From Brienomyrus brachyistius (lineage: Eukaryota; Chordata; Actinopteri; Osteoglossiformes; Mormyridae), in assembly GCF_023856365.1 (NCBI RefSeq), contig NC_064554.1, positions 12,186,801-12,250,800 of the forward strand: a stretch of DNA of 64,000 nucleotides. Direction: 5' to 3'. A program made the position numbers and the translations under genes. Below are positions 47,001 to 57,960 of this stretch, one piece after another (position 1 is the first letter of the stretch; every line of letters starts with the position of its first letter). Under the pieces are notes generated by a model that made no database searches, had not been told where the DNA came from, and saw only the letters and a program-made list of their open reading frames with translations.

Positions 47001-50000
47001 CAGCATCGGGTATCAGATGGAATATGGTTACCACTGTAATTGAAGCCTGACTGTCTGCTCATTTGGTCCAGGAACAAGCCCAGGTCCAGCTGTACCCAGA
47101 CACCCAGTCTGCTTCAGTCCTGCCTGTTCTCTTCTTCTTCCCCATCACACTGTGAGCCCAAACAGTTACATGTCGACGGTACTAAGTCACAAAGTCAGTA
47201 TTTGTCCATTTGCCCGCACAGATAGTGGCGTTCTGTAAAACTCCCGTTGAGAACCGGCTACCCTGGGTTTGTACGCAAACCCATCCCGCACAATCAGCAG
47301 TATGGGCTCAGCTGTCGTTTCCGCCGTAAAGTTGCCCCCGCCGCCCAGCAGAGGGCATGCACCCACTTCTCGCATCCATTTTAATCTGAAATATTAGCAG
47401 CACGTAACACAGACGTTTTTAGATTGGAATCTCCTGGAATGATTGTTGGCCTGAGCGCCGCCTTCCCATCCAGACGGCGGCAGCCGCATCCTTGGCTTTT
47501 ACTCAGGAGAAGGAGACTCGATGTGAGAATCGCTTGACACGGTGTCGCCCAGTAGACTGCGAGGCCTCGACTGCGCGGCTCGGTGTCGGCGGGAGGCGCG
47601 GGACAGCAGGAATCTGGCCCGGCCGCTTCGCCAGGAATGTCATCCGATTCTTTTAGGCTTCCGACTGTTTCTGTTGATACAGCAAACTCGCGACCTGCAG
47701 TGAACTCCGCGCACGACCCCATGTTCTTCAGTTTGCCCGCCTGGGCTCTGGATTACTGCCACCGAGTCCTTATGCACGGCTCCACAGCCTCCAATATTAG
47801 CTGTATTGCTAAATATTATGAAATACTGGAAACAGCAGGTATATTGAGAATTTGTGTATGTGGGGGGTCTCTGTAAATAGGGCTGTTTTCTGGTGGCCAG
47901 GGCAACTAAGGGCTGCAATTGAAATTATTACCAGAGCTGGAAAGTTCAGGTCCAGAAAGTAAAACTCCAGACCAAGATTTTGTTTCAACCCACTAGTTGA
48001 GTATGAAGAGTCACAGTCACAGAGGACTCAGCTGGTGGGTTGAAACAAAATCTTGGCCTGGACTTTCTGAGCCTGAAATTTCCCCACACTTACAGGAGTG
48101 ATGGATGTTAAATTCTCCCCTGGGTTTTGGTGCCCGGTTCCTGTGATGTACCGGACCATGCATCCTGTGCTGCTCCTATTGGATGTCACTGACACATCCC
48201 ACCATCTGGATCTCTTTGGCCTGATCTGATTGGTGCATCCTTTTGTTCCCCAGTCTGGCGAACATCCCGCTCACCCCGGAGACGGCGCGTGACCAGGAGC
48301 GGCGGATTCGCCGCGAGATCGCCAACAGCAACGAGCGGCGCCGCATGCAGAGCATCAACGCTGGCTTCCAGTCGCTAAAGACTCTGATCCCGCACAGTGA
48401 CGGGGAGAAGCTCAGCAAGGTAAGGACCCAGATGGTGGAATATCATCCATCCATCCATCCATCCATTTTCCAAACCGCTTATCCTACTGGGTCGCGGGGG
48501 GTCCGGAGCCTATCCCGGAAGCAATGGGCACGAGGCAGCGGTGGAATATCACTGGCATAATAAACATTTTTTTTGTTTTGTTCGTATGTTTTGGTCACAC
48601 GTTTACATATACTTATCGCAAACGAGTTTGTCATGGCAGTCTTGGACTTCCAGTGATTTATACAGCTGATCTTTTTCTGTGACACAGTGGTTATACAACA
48701 CACAACTTTATAAAGAATACAAAATCACAAATTTGATGCACACATTTTGATGTATTGTTTTTTTTTTTAACCAGCACAGGATCAAAACACAGATGTATTT
48801 GCTTTGCCATTGACACTGGAAACCTGACTGTATCATTACTTGTTCTGGGTCAGTAAGCTGGCAGTGATCCCATCTCTCCCCTACGACACGCTCGCAGGCA
48901 GCCATCCTCCAGCAGACTGCGGAGTACATCTTTTCTCTGGAGCAGGAGAAGACGCGGCTCCTGCAGCAGAACACTCAGCTGAAGCGCTTCATCCAGGTAC
49001 GTCTGGGTTCAAGGCCTCTGCCTGGACTGGAGCTTCTCCGCCGGGAACACAGGACATGTCAGTCTCACTCACTGGGCCGTGTTCTGCTATTCTGCACATT
49101 CCTCAGTACTGCCATCTGCAGGTCTGCCGCATTATTTGTTTCCTCTTTCCCTTATTTATTTTTTTTTTGGGCAGGAATTTAGCGGTTCGTCCCCCAAGAG
49201 GAGGCGTGCTGAAGAAAAGGACGAGGGCATCGGCTCTCCTGACATCCTGGAGGAAGAGAAGGCGGAGGACCTGCGCAGGGAGATGATCGAGCTCCGGCAG
49301 CAGCTGGACAAGGAGCGTTCAGTGCGTATGATGCTGGAGGAACAGGTGAGGGAGCCAGGGCCCCGGAAGCGAAGCCTAACTTTAATGCTAACCTGTATAG
49401 CTAACGCAAACTTTAATGCTAACCTGTATAGCCAACGCAAACTTTAACGCTAACCTGTATAGCCAACGCAAACTTTAACGCTAACCTGTATAGCCAACGC
49501 AAACTTTAACGCTAACCTGTATAGCCAACGCAAACTTTAACGCTAACCTGTATAGCCAACGCAAACTTTAACGCTAACCTGTATAGCCAACGCAAACTTT
49601 AATGCTAACCTGTATAGCCAACGCAAACTTTAATGCTAACCTGTATAGCCAACGCAAACTTTAACGCTAACCTGTATAGCCAACGCAAACTTTAACGCTA
49701 ACCTGTATAGCCAACGCAAACTTTAACGCTAACCTGTATAGCCAACGCAAACTTTAATGCTAACCTGTATAGCCAACGCAAACTTTAATGCTAACCTGTA
49801 TAGCTAACGCAAACTTTAATGCTAACCTGTATAGCCAACGCAAACTTTAACGCTAACCTGTATAGCCAACGCAAACTTTAACGCTAACCTGTATAGCCAA
49901 CGCAAACTTTAATGCTAACCTGTATAGCTAACGCAAACTTTAATGCTAACCTGTATAGCTAACGCAAACTTTAATGCTAACCTGTATAGCTAACGCAAAC

Positions 50001-51805
50001 TTTAATGCTAACCTGTATAGCCAACGCAAACTTTAACGCTAACCTGTATAGCCAACGCAAACTTTAACGCTAACCTGTATAGCCAACGCAAACTTTAACG
50101 CTAACCTGTATAGCCAACGCAAACTTTAACGCTAACCTGTATAGCCAACGCAAACTTTAATGCTAACCTGTATAGCCAACGCAAACTTTAACGCTAACCT
50201 GTATAGCCAACGCAAACTTTAACGCTAACCTGTATAGCCAACGCAAACTTTAACGCTAACCTGTATAGCCAACGCAAACTTTAACGCTAACCTGTATAGC
50301 CAACGCAAACTTTAACGCTAACCTGTATAGCCAACGCAAACTTTAACGCTAACCTGTATAGCCAACGCAAACTTTAACGCTAACCTGTATAGCTAACGCA
50401 AACTTTAACGCTAACCTGTATAGCTAACGCAAACTTTAACGCTAACCTGTATAGCTTACGCAAACTTTAACGCTAACCTGTATAGCCAACGCAAACTTTA
50501 ACGCTAACCTGTATAGCCAACGCAAACTTTAACGCTAACCTGTATAGCCAACGCAAACTTTAACGCTAACCTGTATAGCCAACGCAAACTTTAACGCTAA
50601 CCTGTATAGCTTACGCAAACTTTAACGCTAACCTGTATAGCTAAGGCTAATGTTTCACCATCCCTCCAGATCCGCTCCCTCGATGCTCACCTGTACCCCG
50701 AGAAGCTGAAGGTGATCGCCCAGCAGGTGCAGGACCAGCACATGCAGACACAGACGCAGACGCTTCTTCGGCTGCAGCAGCAGCACGAGCAGCTAGAGAG
50801 GGAGCTGCCCCCTCACAGCCCGCAGGTTAGACACACATCGACAAGCACAGCACTGGTCACATTCTGAGTGCCTGCAATGACAACCTGACCCACTAGAGGG
50901 CATCAGATTTGTTGGTTGCTGACAGCTGTTTGGGTTGTGGATCCTTTTATGTGACCTTATAGGTGTGTCATTACATAGAAGCTTACTTGGGTGTGCGTCA
51001 ACATGTCTCCCTCCCCCCTCTGCTTCCTGCAGGTGCTGTCCCCTCCGACTCCCCCGGCCCCCACTCACCACGCCACTGTTATTGTCCCCGCTCCCACGTT
51101 GCCTCCGCTGCCCCATCATGTAACCGTGGTTACAATGGGCCCGACCTCTGTCATCAACACAGCATCCACATCACGGCAGAACCTGGACACCATTGTGCAG
51201 GTGTGACAAATGTTGAAAGGCTAGCAGATAGCTCACCAAGAGGGGCACCATGTTGGTTCAAATCCCAATGAGCGCAAATAAATCGTGGTCCGTCCCTCTA
51301 TTGCAGGGTTCCCCGATTCCAGTTCTGGAATTCTGGTTTGCGATACGGATTTCCCTGCTCAGACACACCAAATCTGTCAATTAGTTGGTGAGCTGAATAA
51401 GGTGTGTTGAGCATGGAAATCTGCAAGCTATGTTGCAGACTGGCTCTACAGGACCAGAATTGGGGGACCCTGCTTTACTGTAACTTGCTTTGGATAACAA
51501 GTATCAAGTAAATGTGGTGGACCAGTGGCAGATTGTGGCAAAAAAAGAAGGGAAAGTGTTTTTTTCCTTCAGCCTGACATATGAATGTGTGAGCACCAGG
51601 TGGCGGCCTGCCTTCCTGACTGCCTTCTCGCTTCTCACTTTCTTAGGCCATCCAGCACATCGAGGGAACACAGGACAAGGCCTTGGTGGCGGAGGAGGAG
51701 CAACGGCGAGCGGTCATCGTCACCCCTGGCCGCGTCCCGCAGGACGACCCCGGCTCGGACACGGCCTCCGACAGCGAGGGTCCTGAGGACGGCTCCCTGC
51801 CCTGA
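44018..51805 (+). CDS. tfap4: Transcription factor AP-4, bHLH-leucine zipper (7 exons)
   Basis: Exons: 44018-44106, 48254-48419, 48898-48996, 49175-49345, 50670-50825, 51033-51200, 51647-51805 (stop 51803). Total 1,008 bp, 335 residues; human TFAP4 has 338. Exon 1 encodes MEYFMVPAPKVPSLQHF. Exons 2-3 hold the bHLH: basic RRIRREIANSNERRRMQSIN (about residues 46-66), then loop and helix 2 (AAILQQTAEYIFSLEQEKTR) running into a leucine-rich coiled coil. Exon 4 has SPKRRRAEEKDEGIGSPDI (likely nuclear localisation) and a second zipper region; exon 5 a Gln-rich segment; exon 6 a Pro-rich stretch with NVVTMGP-like TVVTMGPTSVIN; exon 7 an acidic C-terminus. The protein binds CAGCTG as a homodimer and works downstream of MYC in proliferation. 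Intron 1 (4.1 kb) carries tRNA-like and SINE sequences. srl follows. Confidence 0.96.
45153..45170 (-). promoter_or_regulatory. ZNF143/SBS-type motif in tfap4 intron 1
   Basis: GCATTCTGGGAAATGTGG, read on the minus strand, resembles the ZNF143 site (TTCCCAGAATGC). It lies in a GC-rich part of intron 1 and could mark an alternative promoter. Confidence 0.35.
45834..45905 (+). pseudogene. tRNA-Trp(CCA)-like sequence
   Basis: A 72-nt stretch aligns end to end with vertebrate tRNA-Trp: box A TGGCACAACGG, anticodon loop CTCCAGA with CCA at 45866-45868, box B GTTCAAATC. Acceptor pairs 2-71 (T/T) and 3-70 (C/C) are broken and the first T-stem pair is T/T, so I read it as a pseudogene or SINE head rather than a working tRNA. 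Confidence 0.7.
45900..45961 (+). pseudogene. tRNA-Pro-like sequence lacking part of the anticodon arm
   Basis: GGCTCATTGGTGCAGGGGTA matches the tRNA-Pro 5' half, and GGTTTGAATCCCAAGC the T arm, but about 10 nt of the anticodon arm are missing. Its first six bases are also the 3' end of the tRNA-Trp-like unit, so the two are fused. Confidence 0.6.
45996..46114 (+). mobile_element. tRNA-derived SINE, 3' truncated
   Basis: A tRNA-like head (GTGGCTCAGTGGGCTAAGCC, then GGTTGCTGGTTCAAACCC) is followed by CCTTGAGCAAGGCCCTTAAC, the central block of many fish SINEs. After CTCC the element breaks into a further T-arm-like piece (GGTTTCTGGTTTGAATCC, 46119-46136). Confidence 0.8.
47942..48084. mobile_element. 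Palindromic MITE, copy B
   Basis: Same element as 33318-33466, with inverted arms (CCAGACCAAGATTTTGTTTC and GAAACAAAATCTTGGCCTGG) and the central TCACAGTCACAG. It sits in tfap4 intron 1 about 170 bp before exon 2. Confidence 0.9.
48446..48539 (-). mobile_element. 5'-truncated retroposon with (ATGG)n tail, 12-bp target duplication
   Basis: The 94-bp insertion reads on the minus strand as GATAAGCGGTTTGGAAAATG followed by an ATGG tail. It is flanked by the 12-bp direct repeat GGTGGAATATCA (48434-48445 and 48540-48551). It lies 26 bp inside the donor of tfap4 exon 2. A second, longer copy is at 61138. Confidence 0.85.
49373..50646. repeat. 31-bp minisatellite filling tfap4 intron 4
   Basis: About 41 copies of AACTTTAACGCTAACCTGTA plus TAGCCAACGCA. 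The array starts 27 bp after the donor at 49345/49346 and stops 24 bp before exon 5 at 50670, so it makes up about 96% of the 1,324-bp intron. Units differ at two sites (AACG/AATG and GCCAACG/GCTAACG/GCTTACG). Every unit holds GCTAACC, a match to the branch-point consensus. Confidence 0.98.
51304..51472. mobile_element. hAT-type MITE with imperfect 8-bp target duplication
   Basis: The termini are CAGGGTTCCCC and GGGGGACCCTG, the arms are inverted over about 75 bp, and the flanks CTCTATTG and CTTTACTG agree at six of eight bases. It lies in tfap4 intron 6. Confidence 0.85.
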
Positions 51806-53156
51806 TCTCTATCCGCTCCGGGGGTGGGAGGCAGTGACCGTGGGGGAGGGACTCTCCACACACACATGCGGCACTCTGATAGGCTGACAGACACTTGAGG
51901 GATTGACTGACAGACAGGTCCAGCTTACGGCGCCAGGCCCGACCCTCACTACTGACCAATCAGCCTGCGCAGCACATCTGGCCTCCCCGCTGCCATCTGC
52001 TCCCTGGTTCCTGCCGATAAGCGGGCCTGCTGGTCATGGACCTCACAGTACCGGGCCTGACATCTAACCTCTGTCAGCCACGCCTCCCAAACCTGAGCGC
52101 TCCAGACGACTCCCAGGGGAGGGTCTGCGAAAGGCCCCGTCTACCTGCTCCTCCCATCCATTTGTTTGAGCTCCTTGTCTTTCCTTGTCTTCAGCACTCT
52201 GGAGGAAGGCTGTGTTTTTTTTTTTTTTTTTTTAAAAAGTGGCTTTTTTTAAAGCGAGATTATGACACTGTGAGCCTTTGAAACTCTGATCTGTTCCACA
52301 CTTTCGTCAGAGGAAATGCTGTTTTTCGTTGGCTTTTTTTGTATGTGTTTTATTTTACTGTGTTCAAAGTGTCTGTCCACTGCCGGTCTACGGTCTCTCC
52401 TTAGCCAGAGAATCACATTTTTTTAACGCTCTCAAAGCCAAAACTTTTATCCAGCAACAAGATCGGTGATAGGCTGACAGACGGATGAGATTGTTAGCAC
52501 TGTGCCCCCCCCCCCCCCCCAGGGGTCTGAGATGATTACTCATTATTCACCTAAAGAAGCCAGGTTTCTGTAGGACAGCCTGCTTTTGGCCGCGGTATCT
52601 CCCATCTTGATTTTTTTTTAAACACACACCCCCCCCCATTGAATTTGCATTGGCCTAATGCCGTCAATAAGCTATACTGCAGGTCCTGCTGGGTCACGCC
52701 CTGTAGACGACTTTTGAGATTTTATTTTTACTTTATCTTTCTGGATTTAATTCCCCATTGAGTTTTTCCCCCGATACGGTACAGGTTGCTGCGTGCTTGA
52801 GCGCGTGTGCGTGCGTGAGTGGTGTTTGTGTACTGCCTCACAGTCTTCATGGGGGCCCCTTCTGTGTCTGTGTATCCCATGTAGTGTGTTTGGCTGGGGG
52901 GGGTAGCAACACTCGGTCACCTAATTGAAACTATGCAGCTGTACGCACAGACACACACAGACGGTCGGCTGTCTGCGCGGCGCTCACACAGGACGACTTC
53001 TCCATGCCTCCAGACAGTGAGCGTCTCATGATGTGTAAAAGTTCTCCCCTGTCTGCTGCCCCCATGAAGGGCTGCACATCTCCTCATCTTTGTCTGCTGG
53101 TCATTGTTTCACGTTCTGTTACTTGAATGGTGGCCAGAAGGCCAGAAACTCTCGCT

Positions 53157-53185
<29 letters not shown>
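53157..53185. repeat. (GT)n microsatellite
   Basis: About 13 GT dinucleotides. Confidence 0.9.
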
Positions 53186-53188
<3 letters not shown>

Positions 53189-53298
53189 TGAATGCGTGTG
53201 TGTGTCCCGTCACAGCCCGCTTAGGTGCTACAAGGCATCCGCACCTTGCTGAGTAAGATCCTTGTGGTTTTTTTGTAACCTTTATACATGTATATTTC

Positions 53299-53306
53299 TG
53301 TAAATA
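53299..53306 (+). promoter_or_regulatory. Pumilio-type element in tfap4 3' UTR
   Basis: TGTAAATA matches the UGUANAUA Pumilio site. Function depends on the long 3' UTR being real. Confidence 0.3.
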
Positions 53307-53413
53307 TGCTAGTGTTTATCCTATGCTTCATAGCCTCTATATCCTTTCTGGCTCGTCACATTAAGGGCTGTGGAGCGTTCTGATGCACCCACATATAGGA
53401 TTACGCGTCAAGC

Positions 53414-53460
53414 GTTGTGTGTGTGTGTGTGTGCGCGTGTGTGTGTGTGTGTGTGTGTTT
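53414..53460. repeat. (GT)n microsatellite
   Basis: GT dinucleotides interrupted by GCGC, followed by a T-rich run. Confidence 0.9.
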
Positions 53461-54292
53461 TTGTTTTTTTTGTTTTTTCCTGGAACTACGTCTTAGCGCT
53501 CCCCATTTTAAGCCATGCGCCACTGGGATTCCCCGGTGGTGGAGGATTATGGGATACAGGTGGCATTTAGGACAGCCGCTAGCCTTAATGCAGCTGTGAT
53601 GCACTAATGGCTGCCGGTCCTCCAGGGCACCAGGGGGCGCCTATTCCTTTGGGATAGACTACGATGGCCAGTTGGCCGCTGCTATCCTTTCTTCAACGGA
53701 GCTGAAGTTGTTTTCCTTGTTTTTTTAAAAAAAAGCTTGTTCTGGTGATTATCAAAAATGGAGACGGCATTGGCAGATGCGGGTGCTTCTTAAACATTCC
53801 AGCACATTCTCTCTCTATAGTTTGTCTCCCCCTCCCCCCAGCTTATCATCATTGTGTCATCTTTGGCTGCCTTTGACGTCCCCTTTGCTGCTAATCAGCT
53901 TTTTCGTTTTTAAACAATTGTGGTTTTTGAGTTGACCTGCCCCTCGCTTTCATTGCATAGTCATAGGAAGGACCCTCTCTATGCGCCAATGGAGTTGAAG
54001 CAAGGCTAATGATTGACAGGTGTCCCCATGTGGGCGGGGACCAGTGGGTCAATTGGACAAACAGTAATCAAGGTCTGTACCCTACATCAAAGCTAGAGAG
54101 ACTCCGTGGAGAGACCACTGCCCTGAATAGAGAGTCAAAAACACTTATTTTCCAGGTGGGGTTTGGGGGTGGGGCAGGGTTGAAGTCAGACGGTTATTTT
54201 AAAAACAGATCCAGTTTTGTGTACTTATGTCACTTCAGGGCTTTTCAGTATCTGCGCTTAATCATTCCCTCTACTGAAGCCATGAAGTTTTT

Positions 54293-54310
54293 ACTTTCAC
54301 TTTCACTTTT
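54293..54310 (-). promoter_or_regulatory. ISRE/IRF-like motif
   Basis: CTTTCACTTTCACTTTTC is the reverse complement of repeated GAAAGTGAAAGT, fitting the IRF core GAAANNGAAA. It lies in the presumed tfap4 3' UTR. Confidence 0.3.
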
Positions 54311-54540
54311 CTGTGGGCCTCCTGTAAGGATCATTTATACATATCAGGCAGTGTGGAATGCAGAGGCCCAGACTGGGGATGTGACTCACAAGCACTTACT
54401 GTAGTACTGATGGAGGCCTCTGTTGCTGCGATGGCTTTCTTGCAACAGAGTGCTCTTTGTTGCTAGTTCACGCCGAAAAGCTGTGTAACCTCCCTCCTTT
54501 GCTGGACCCCTCCTATGGCGTTCTGTGGATCTCCCCGTAG

Positions 54541-54842
54541 GCGTCCCCAGACTCCCCTCCCTCAGTGCTCTGCGGACTGTATCCCTGCAGGCGTCCCCAC
54601 ACTCCCCTCCCACGGCGCTCTGGGGCCTGTCTCCCTGCAGGCGTCCCCACACTCCCCTCCCACGGCGCTCTGGGGCCTGTCTCCCTGCAGGCGTCCCCAC
54701 ACTCCCCTCCCACGGCGCTCTGGGGCCTGTCTCCCTGCAGGCGTCCCCACACTCCCCTCCCTCAGTGCTCTGCGGACTGTATCCCTGCAGGCGTCCCCAC
54801 ACTCCCCTCCCATGGCGCTCTGGGGCCTGTCTCCCCGTAGGT
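54541..54842. repeat. 50-bp minisatellite, six copies
   Basis: Six 50-bp units (GCGTCCCCACACTCCCCTCC, then CACGGCGCTCTGGGGCCTGT and CTCCCTGCAG). Two unit types occur: units 1 and 5 carry CTCAGTGCTCTGCGGACTG, the others CACGGCGCTCTGGGGCC. Each unit ends with a pyrimidine run and CTGCAG|G, like a splice acceptor. Confidence 0.95.
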
Positions 54843-54997
54843 GTCTCCACAATCTCCCGCTTTTCCTTCCTTTTTATAATCTGTTTGGTTGTTCTTTGTT
54901 GGACTCACTCAGTCCTCAGTCATTAAGAAGCTATAATATTTTGTTTAAAAAAATTGGGGGTGGGGGGAAAGAGGCTTGGCCTTTGTAAACAAAGAAT

Positions 54998-55003
54998 AAT
55001 AAA
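54998..55003 (+). terminator. tfap4: tfap4 polyadenylation signal AATAAA
   Basis: AATAAA followed by TTTGTACTTTGTTTTTTAG, a typical T/GT-rich downstream element. Confidence 0.55.
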
Positions 55004-55262
55004 GTTTGTACTTTGTTTTTTAGACCTCCTGTTTCAGAGTGTTTTTCTTAATCTTGACTATGCAGCATGGTGTTAAAAATAATTACTATACATTATTTAG
55101 ATAAGACTGATAAAGGCACAGCGCTCGATTTGGAGTGTAATTCAGATCAGTGTCCATCAGATGGCGCTGAGTTTCAGACTGGGTGGTATGAGGAAAATGA
55201 TGAGTGGAAACACAATACTTGGGGCTAATTGTGGTAATGACACAGCACCTGTCCACTACAGG

Positions 55263-55310
55263 TGAAAGCCTGTATGACTGAAAGCCTGTATGACTGAAAG
55301 CCTGTAATCA
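55263..55310. repeat. 16-bp repeat, three copies
   Basis: TGAAAGCCTGTATGAC repeated, last copy diverged. Confidence 0.85.
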
Positions 55311-55799
55311 AGGTGCAAAGAGCAGAAGATCTCGTTTCATGTTTATCAGCTACGGGTGAAATGCTTGTTGCTGCCCTTTCATTCTGCTGCCACTAGAGGC
55401 AGGTGTCTGTAAATGCAGAATCCTGCCTTACATCTTGTGGCAATTTACTTCTGCTAAAATGTAAATGGGTATCAACTTCAGGTCAAAGGTCGTCGCTGTT
55501 CTCAGTAGGCGGGCCTGTGGCTGCAGCAGGGTGTGAAACACTCTTTATGTGCTTTTGCTTTAACTCGAACCCGAGAGGCCTGTTGTAAAGAGTAACTAAT
55601 GCTCCATATTCAACAATCTCCCCACAAGTATCATGCTGTAACAGGCGACTATTGATGTACTTCATACAGGTTTGGCAGAGAGCAAATATTCACGCTGCTA
55701 CTGTTAGGTATAAATGCACATACTGCACTCCCCTTCAGAGGGTATGCTGTAGGTTTTTGCCATCGGCTGCTGTCCATATTCCTTCTGCTCATTCACTGT

Positions 55800-56125
55800 G
55801 TGCTGTGGCTCCCGTTGGCCAGGTGTGTGGCTGTGTGGCTCCCATTGGCCAGCTGTGTTGCTGTGTGCCGTGGCTTCCATTGGCTGGCTGTGTGGCTGTG
55901 TGACTCTCATTGGCTGGCTGTGTGGCTCCCATTGGCCGGGTATGTGGCTGTGAGGCTCCCATTGGCCGGGTGTGTGGCTGTGTGGCTTCTATTGGCTGGC
56001 TGTGTTGCTGTGTGCCGCAGCTCCCATTGGCCGGGTATGTACCTGTGTGGCTCCCATTGGCCAGGTTTGTGACTGTGCAACTCCTATTGGCTGGGTGTTT
56101 GGCTGTGTGGTTCCCATTGGTGGGC
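55800..56125. repeat. Minisatellite with repeated CCAAT boxes
   Basis: Irregular units built from CCCATTGGCC and GTGTGGCTGTGTGGCT. About eleven ATTGG pentamers (reverse CCAAT) occur in about 320 bp, most within CCCATTGGCC. A poly-C run follows at 56130. Confidence 0.85.
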
Positions 56126-56129
56126 TGTG

Positions 56130-57750
56130 CCCCCCCCCCCCCCCGAGCCCTGTGCTGTGCTGCTCCAAACTTTCAGTTTGTCCATCTACTTTGCCTCAGA
56201 CTGAGCCTGGAACCCCCTTTGGCGCCGCCACAGCCCATTGACGTCCACTGGAATTCTGCTGAATTTCATGTGGCTGGTGGGGGGGGGTCTTTTAGTGGTC
56301 TAGGCCGTCATGGGATTCCCCAGCCCCCCACCGGAGTGGAAAAAGAGAGCCTGTTTTGTAGAGGTCATAGTTCACCAGTGGGGGTTAAATTTGGCACGGG
56401 ACTACAGGGAACACCAGAGAAGGGTCGTGCTAAGATTGTGCTGCCTTGGGGGACACAGTAGGGTGCGTGTGACGGACGTCAGCGCCCCCCCCCCCCCCCC
56501 CCCCCCTCCTGTATGCGCAGTGCGACTGCCTTCCAATCAGCTCTCTCTGTGTCCTTCTGGGTCAGGATTTAAGTCACTTGCATACGCCGATTGGTTTCAC
56601 TTAACGCCAAAGGGGGTGGTCAGGTTTGACGTTTTTACCCTCAGAATGGAATGATGGAATTCATGACTCTTCTCTGCGGGTGTCTTTGCCAGTGAAGACT
56701 TTCTACCAGGTTTCAGAACCGCAAACTATTTGTTGCATAATATAACACATGGACATCAGGTGTCAAACATGACATAAATAAGCGTTACATTCATTTCCTG
56801 CATTACATAGGTGTTAGAACAGTATTTAAGCTAATTGTTACATTTCCCCTTGTATGTTGCAGTTCTTAAACGCTATATAGATGCTGACCTATATGTGTCA
56901 TCAGTGCAAGTATATAGTTAATTCTGCACTAATGCTGTTAGAGAAGAAGGTATAATTACATGTTTAAACATTAATACAGGGGTCAGACTGACAGCTGTTT
57001 CCATCATTTAAGATGCTGTAACTTTATCTTTCACACGTTTTTTTTTTCAATAAACGTTTTGCCAGAATGTCCTGCTGCATTTTATGATTGGGCTTAATTT
57101 TTCTAACAGCTGGTGCTGAAGATCTTGAATGTCTGGGCATTCCTCACATTTCTAAATGCCCCCGACCCCCCCCAGACAAACACAGACACCTGGCTCCCCC
57201 GCTGACTCTCCAGCTCATTTCAATGATTTGTATGGCATCGTCCTGCCCCTAACTTCATATCTAGATAATGGAAATGTTGTTCTTAATTATGGCTGAGCTA
57301 AGAAGTGCCAGACTTGAATTATTCCTGCTGCTGGATGACTGGTTACATATGTTCTTGTTGCTGTTCTTGTTCTTAGTGCCTGTTTGGTTACTGCTTTGTT
57401 CCTTCTGGTAACGGAGGTGGTCATGCCAGGTCGCATAAACACACAGGAATCACACATGGCGGAAAGAGCTTCATGTTTATACAGATAGAAAACATCTGAG
57501 TGGAAATCGGTGTCTTTATTATTCAGCTAAGGATGGATATAGAGAATTTCAGAGAGTTCTTAGACTGATGGTAACAATCCCATTCAGACAGGCAGCATGC
57601 AGTGTTTACAGGATGAAAGCAGGTATCGTCATGCCAGACTGTGGGCACGACTGACGGAGTGAAACATTCCAGTAATTTCTATCTTAGACAAGCCAGCAGA
57701 TGGATAGCTGCTGCCCTCACAGAGCTCTTACTGCGTGTACCTTCTCTGCT
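56130..57750. other. tfap4-srl intergenic DNA
   Basis: No gene recognised. A 20-bp C run is at 56485-56506, AT-rich sequence follows, and AATAAA occurs at 57049 without a gene that would use it. Confidence 0.45.
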
Positions 57751-57754
57751 CCTT

Positions 57755-57960
57755 ACACTGTCTGCAGTGTCCTGTTCTGCCTCCACTGTCTGCCCTGCCT
57801 GCACTATCCTGTTCTGTCTTCCTCCGTCTGCGCCATCCTGTTCTATTTCCACTGTCTGCCCTGCCTGCTCTGTCTGCACTGTTTGCACTGTCTGCCCTGC
57901 CTGCTCTGTCTGCACTATTTGCACTGCCCGCTCCGCCTGCCCTGTCTGCACTGTCCTGCT
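57755..57960. repeat. CTGTCTGCCCTGC-type minisatellite
   Basis: Degenerate copies of CACTGTCTGCCCTGCCTG, with units from 12 to 36 bp, about 100 bp upstream of the srl TATA box. Confidence 0.8.

Larger units (their letters stand above)
51806..55020 (+). other. tfap4: tfap4 3' UTR (probable)
   Basis: The first AATAAA after the tfap4 stop codon is at 54998-55003, followed by a GT/T-rich stretch, so the 3' UTR may run 3.2 kb. It holds two GT microsatellites, a Pumilio-type TGTAAATA (53299-53306), a CTCF-like CACCAGGGGGCGCC (53629-53642) and the 50-bp minisatellite at 54541. An earlier, non-canonical polyA site cannot be excluded. Confidence 0.5.

Noticed and set aside
49373..50646. CRISPR-like array (31-bp unit)
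   Set aside because: Head-to-tail copies without spacers inside a tfap4 intron.
54386..54988. Repeat frames of 130-157 residues on both strands
   Set aside because: They translate the 50-bp minisatellite and shift frame from unit to unit.
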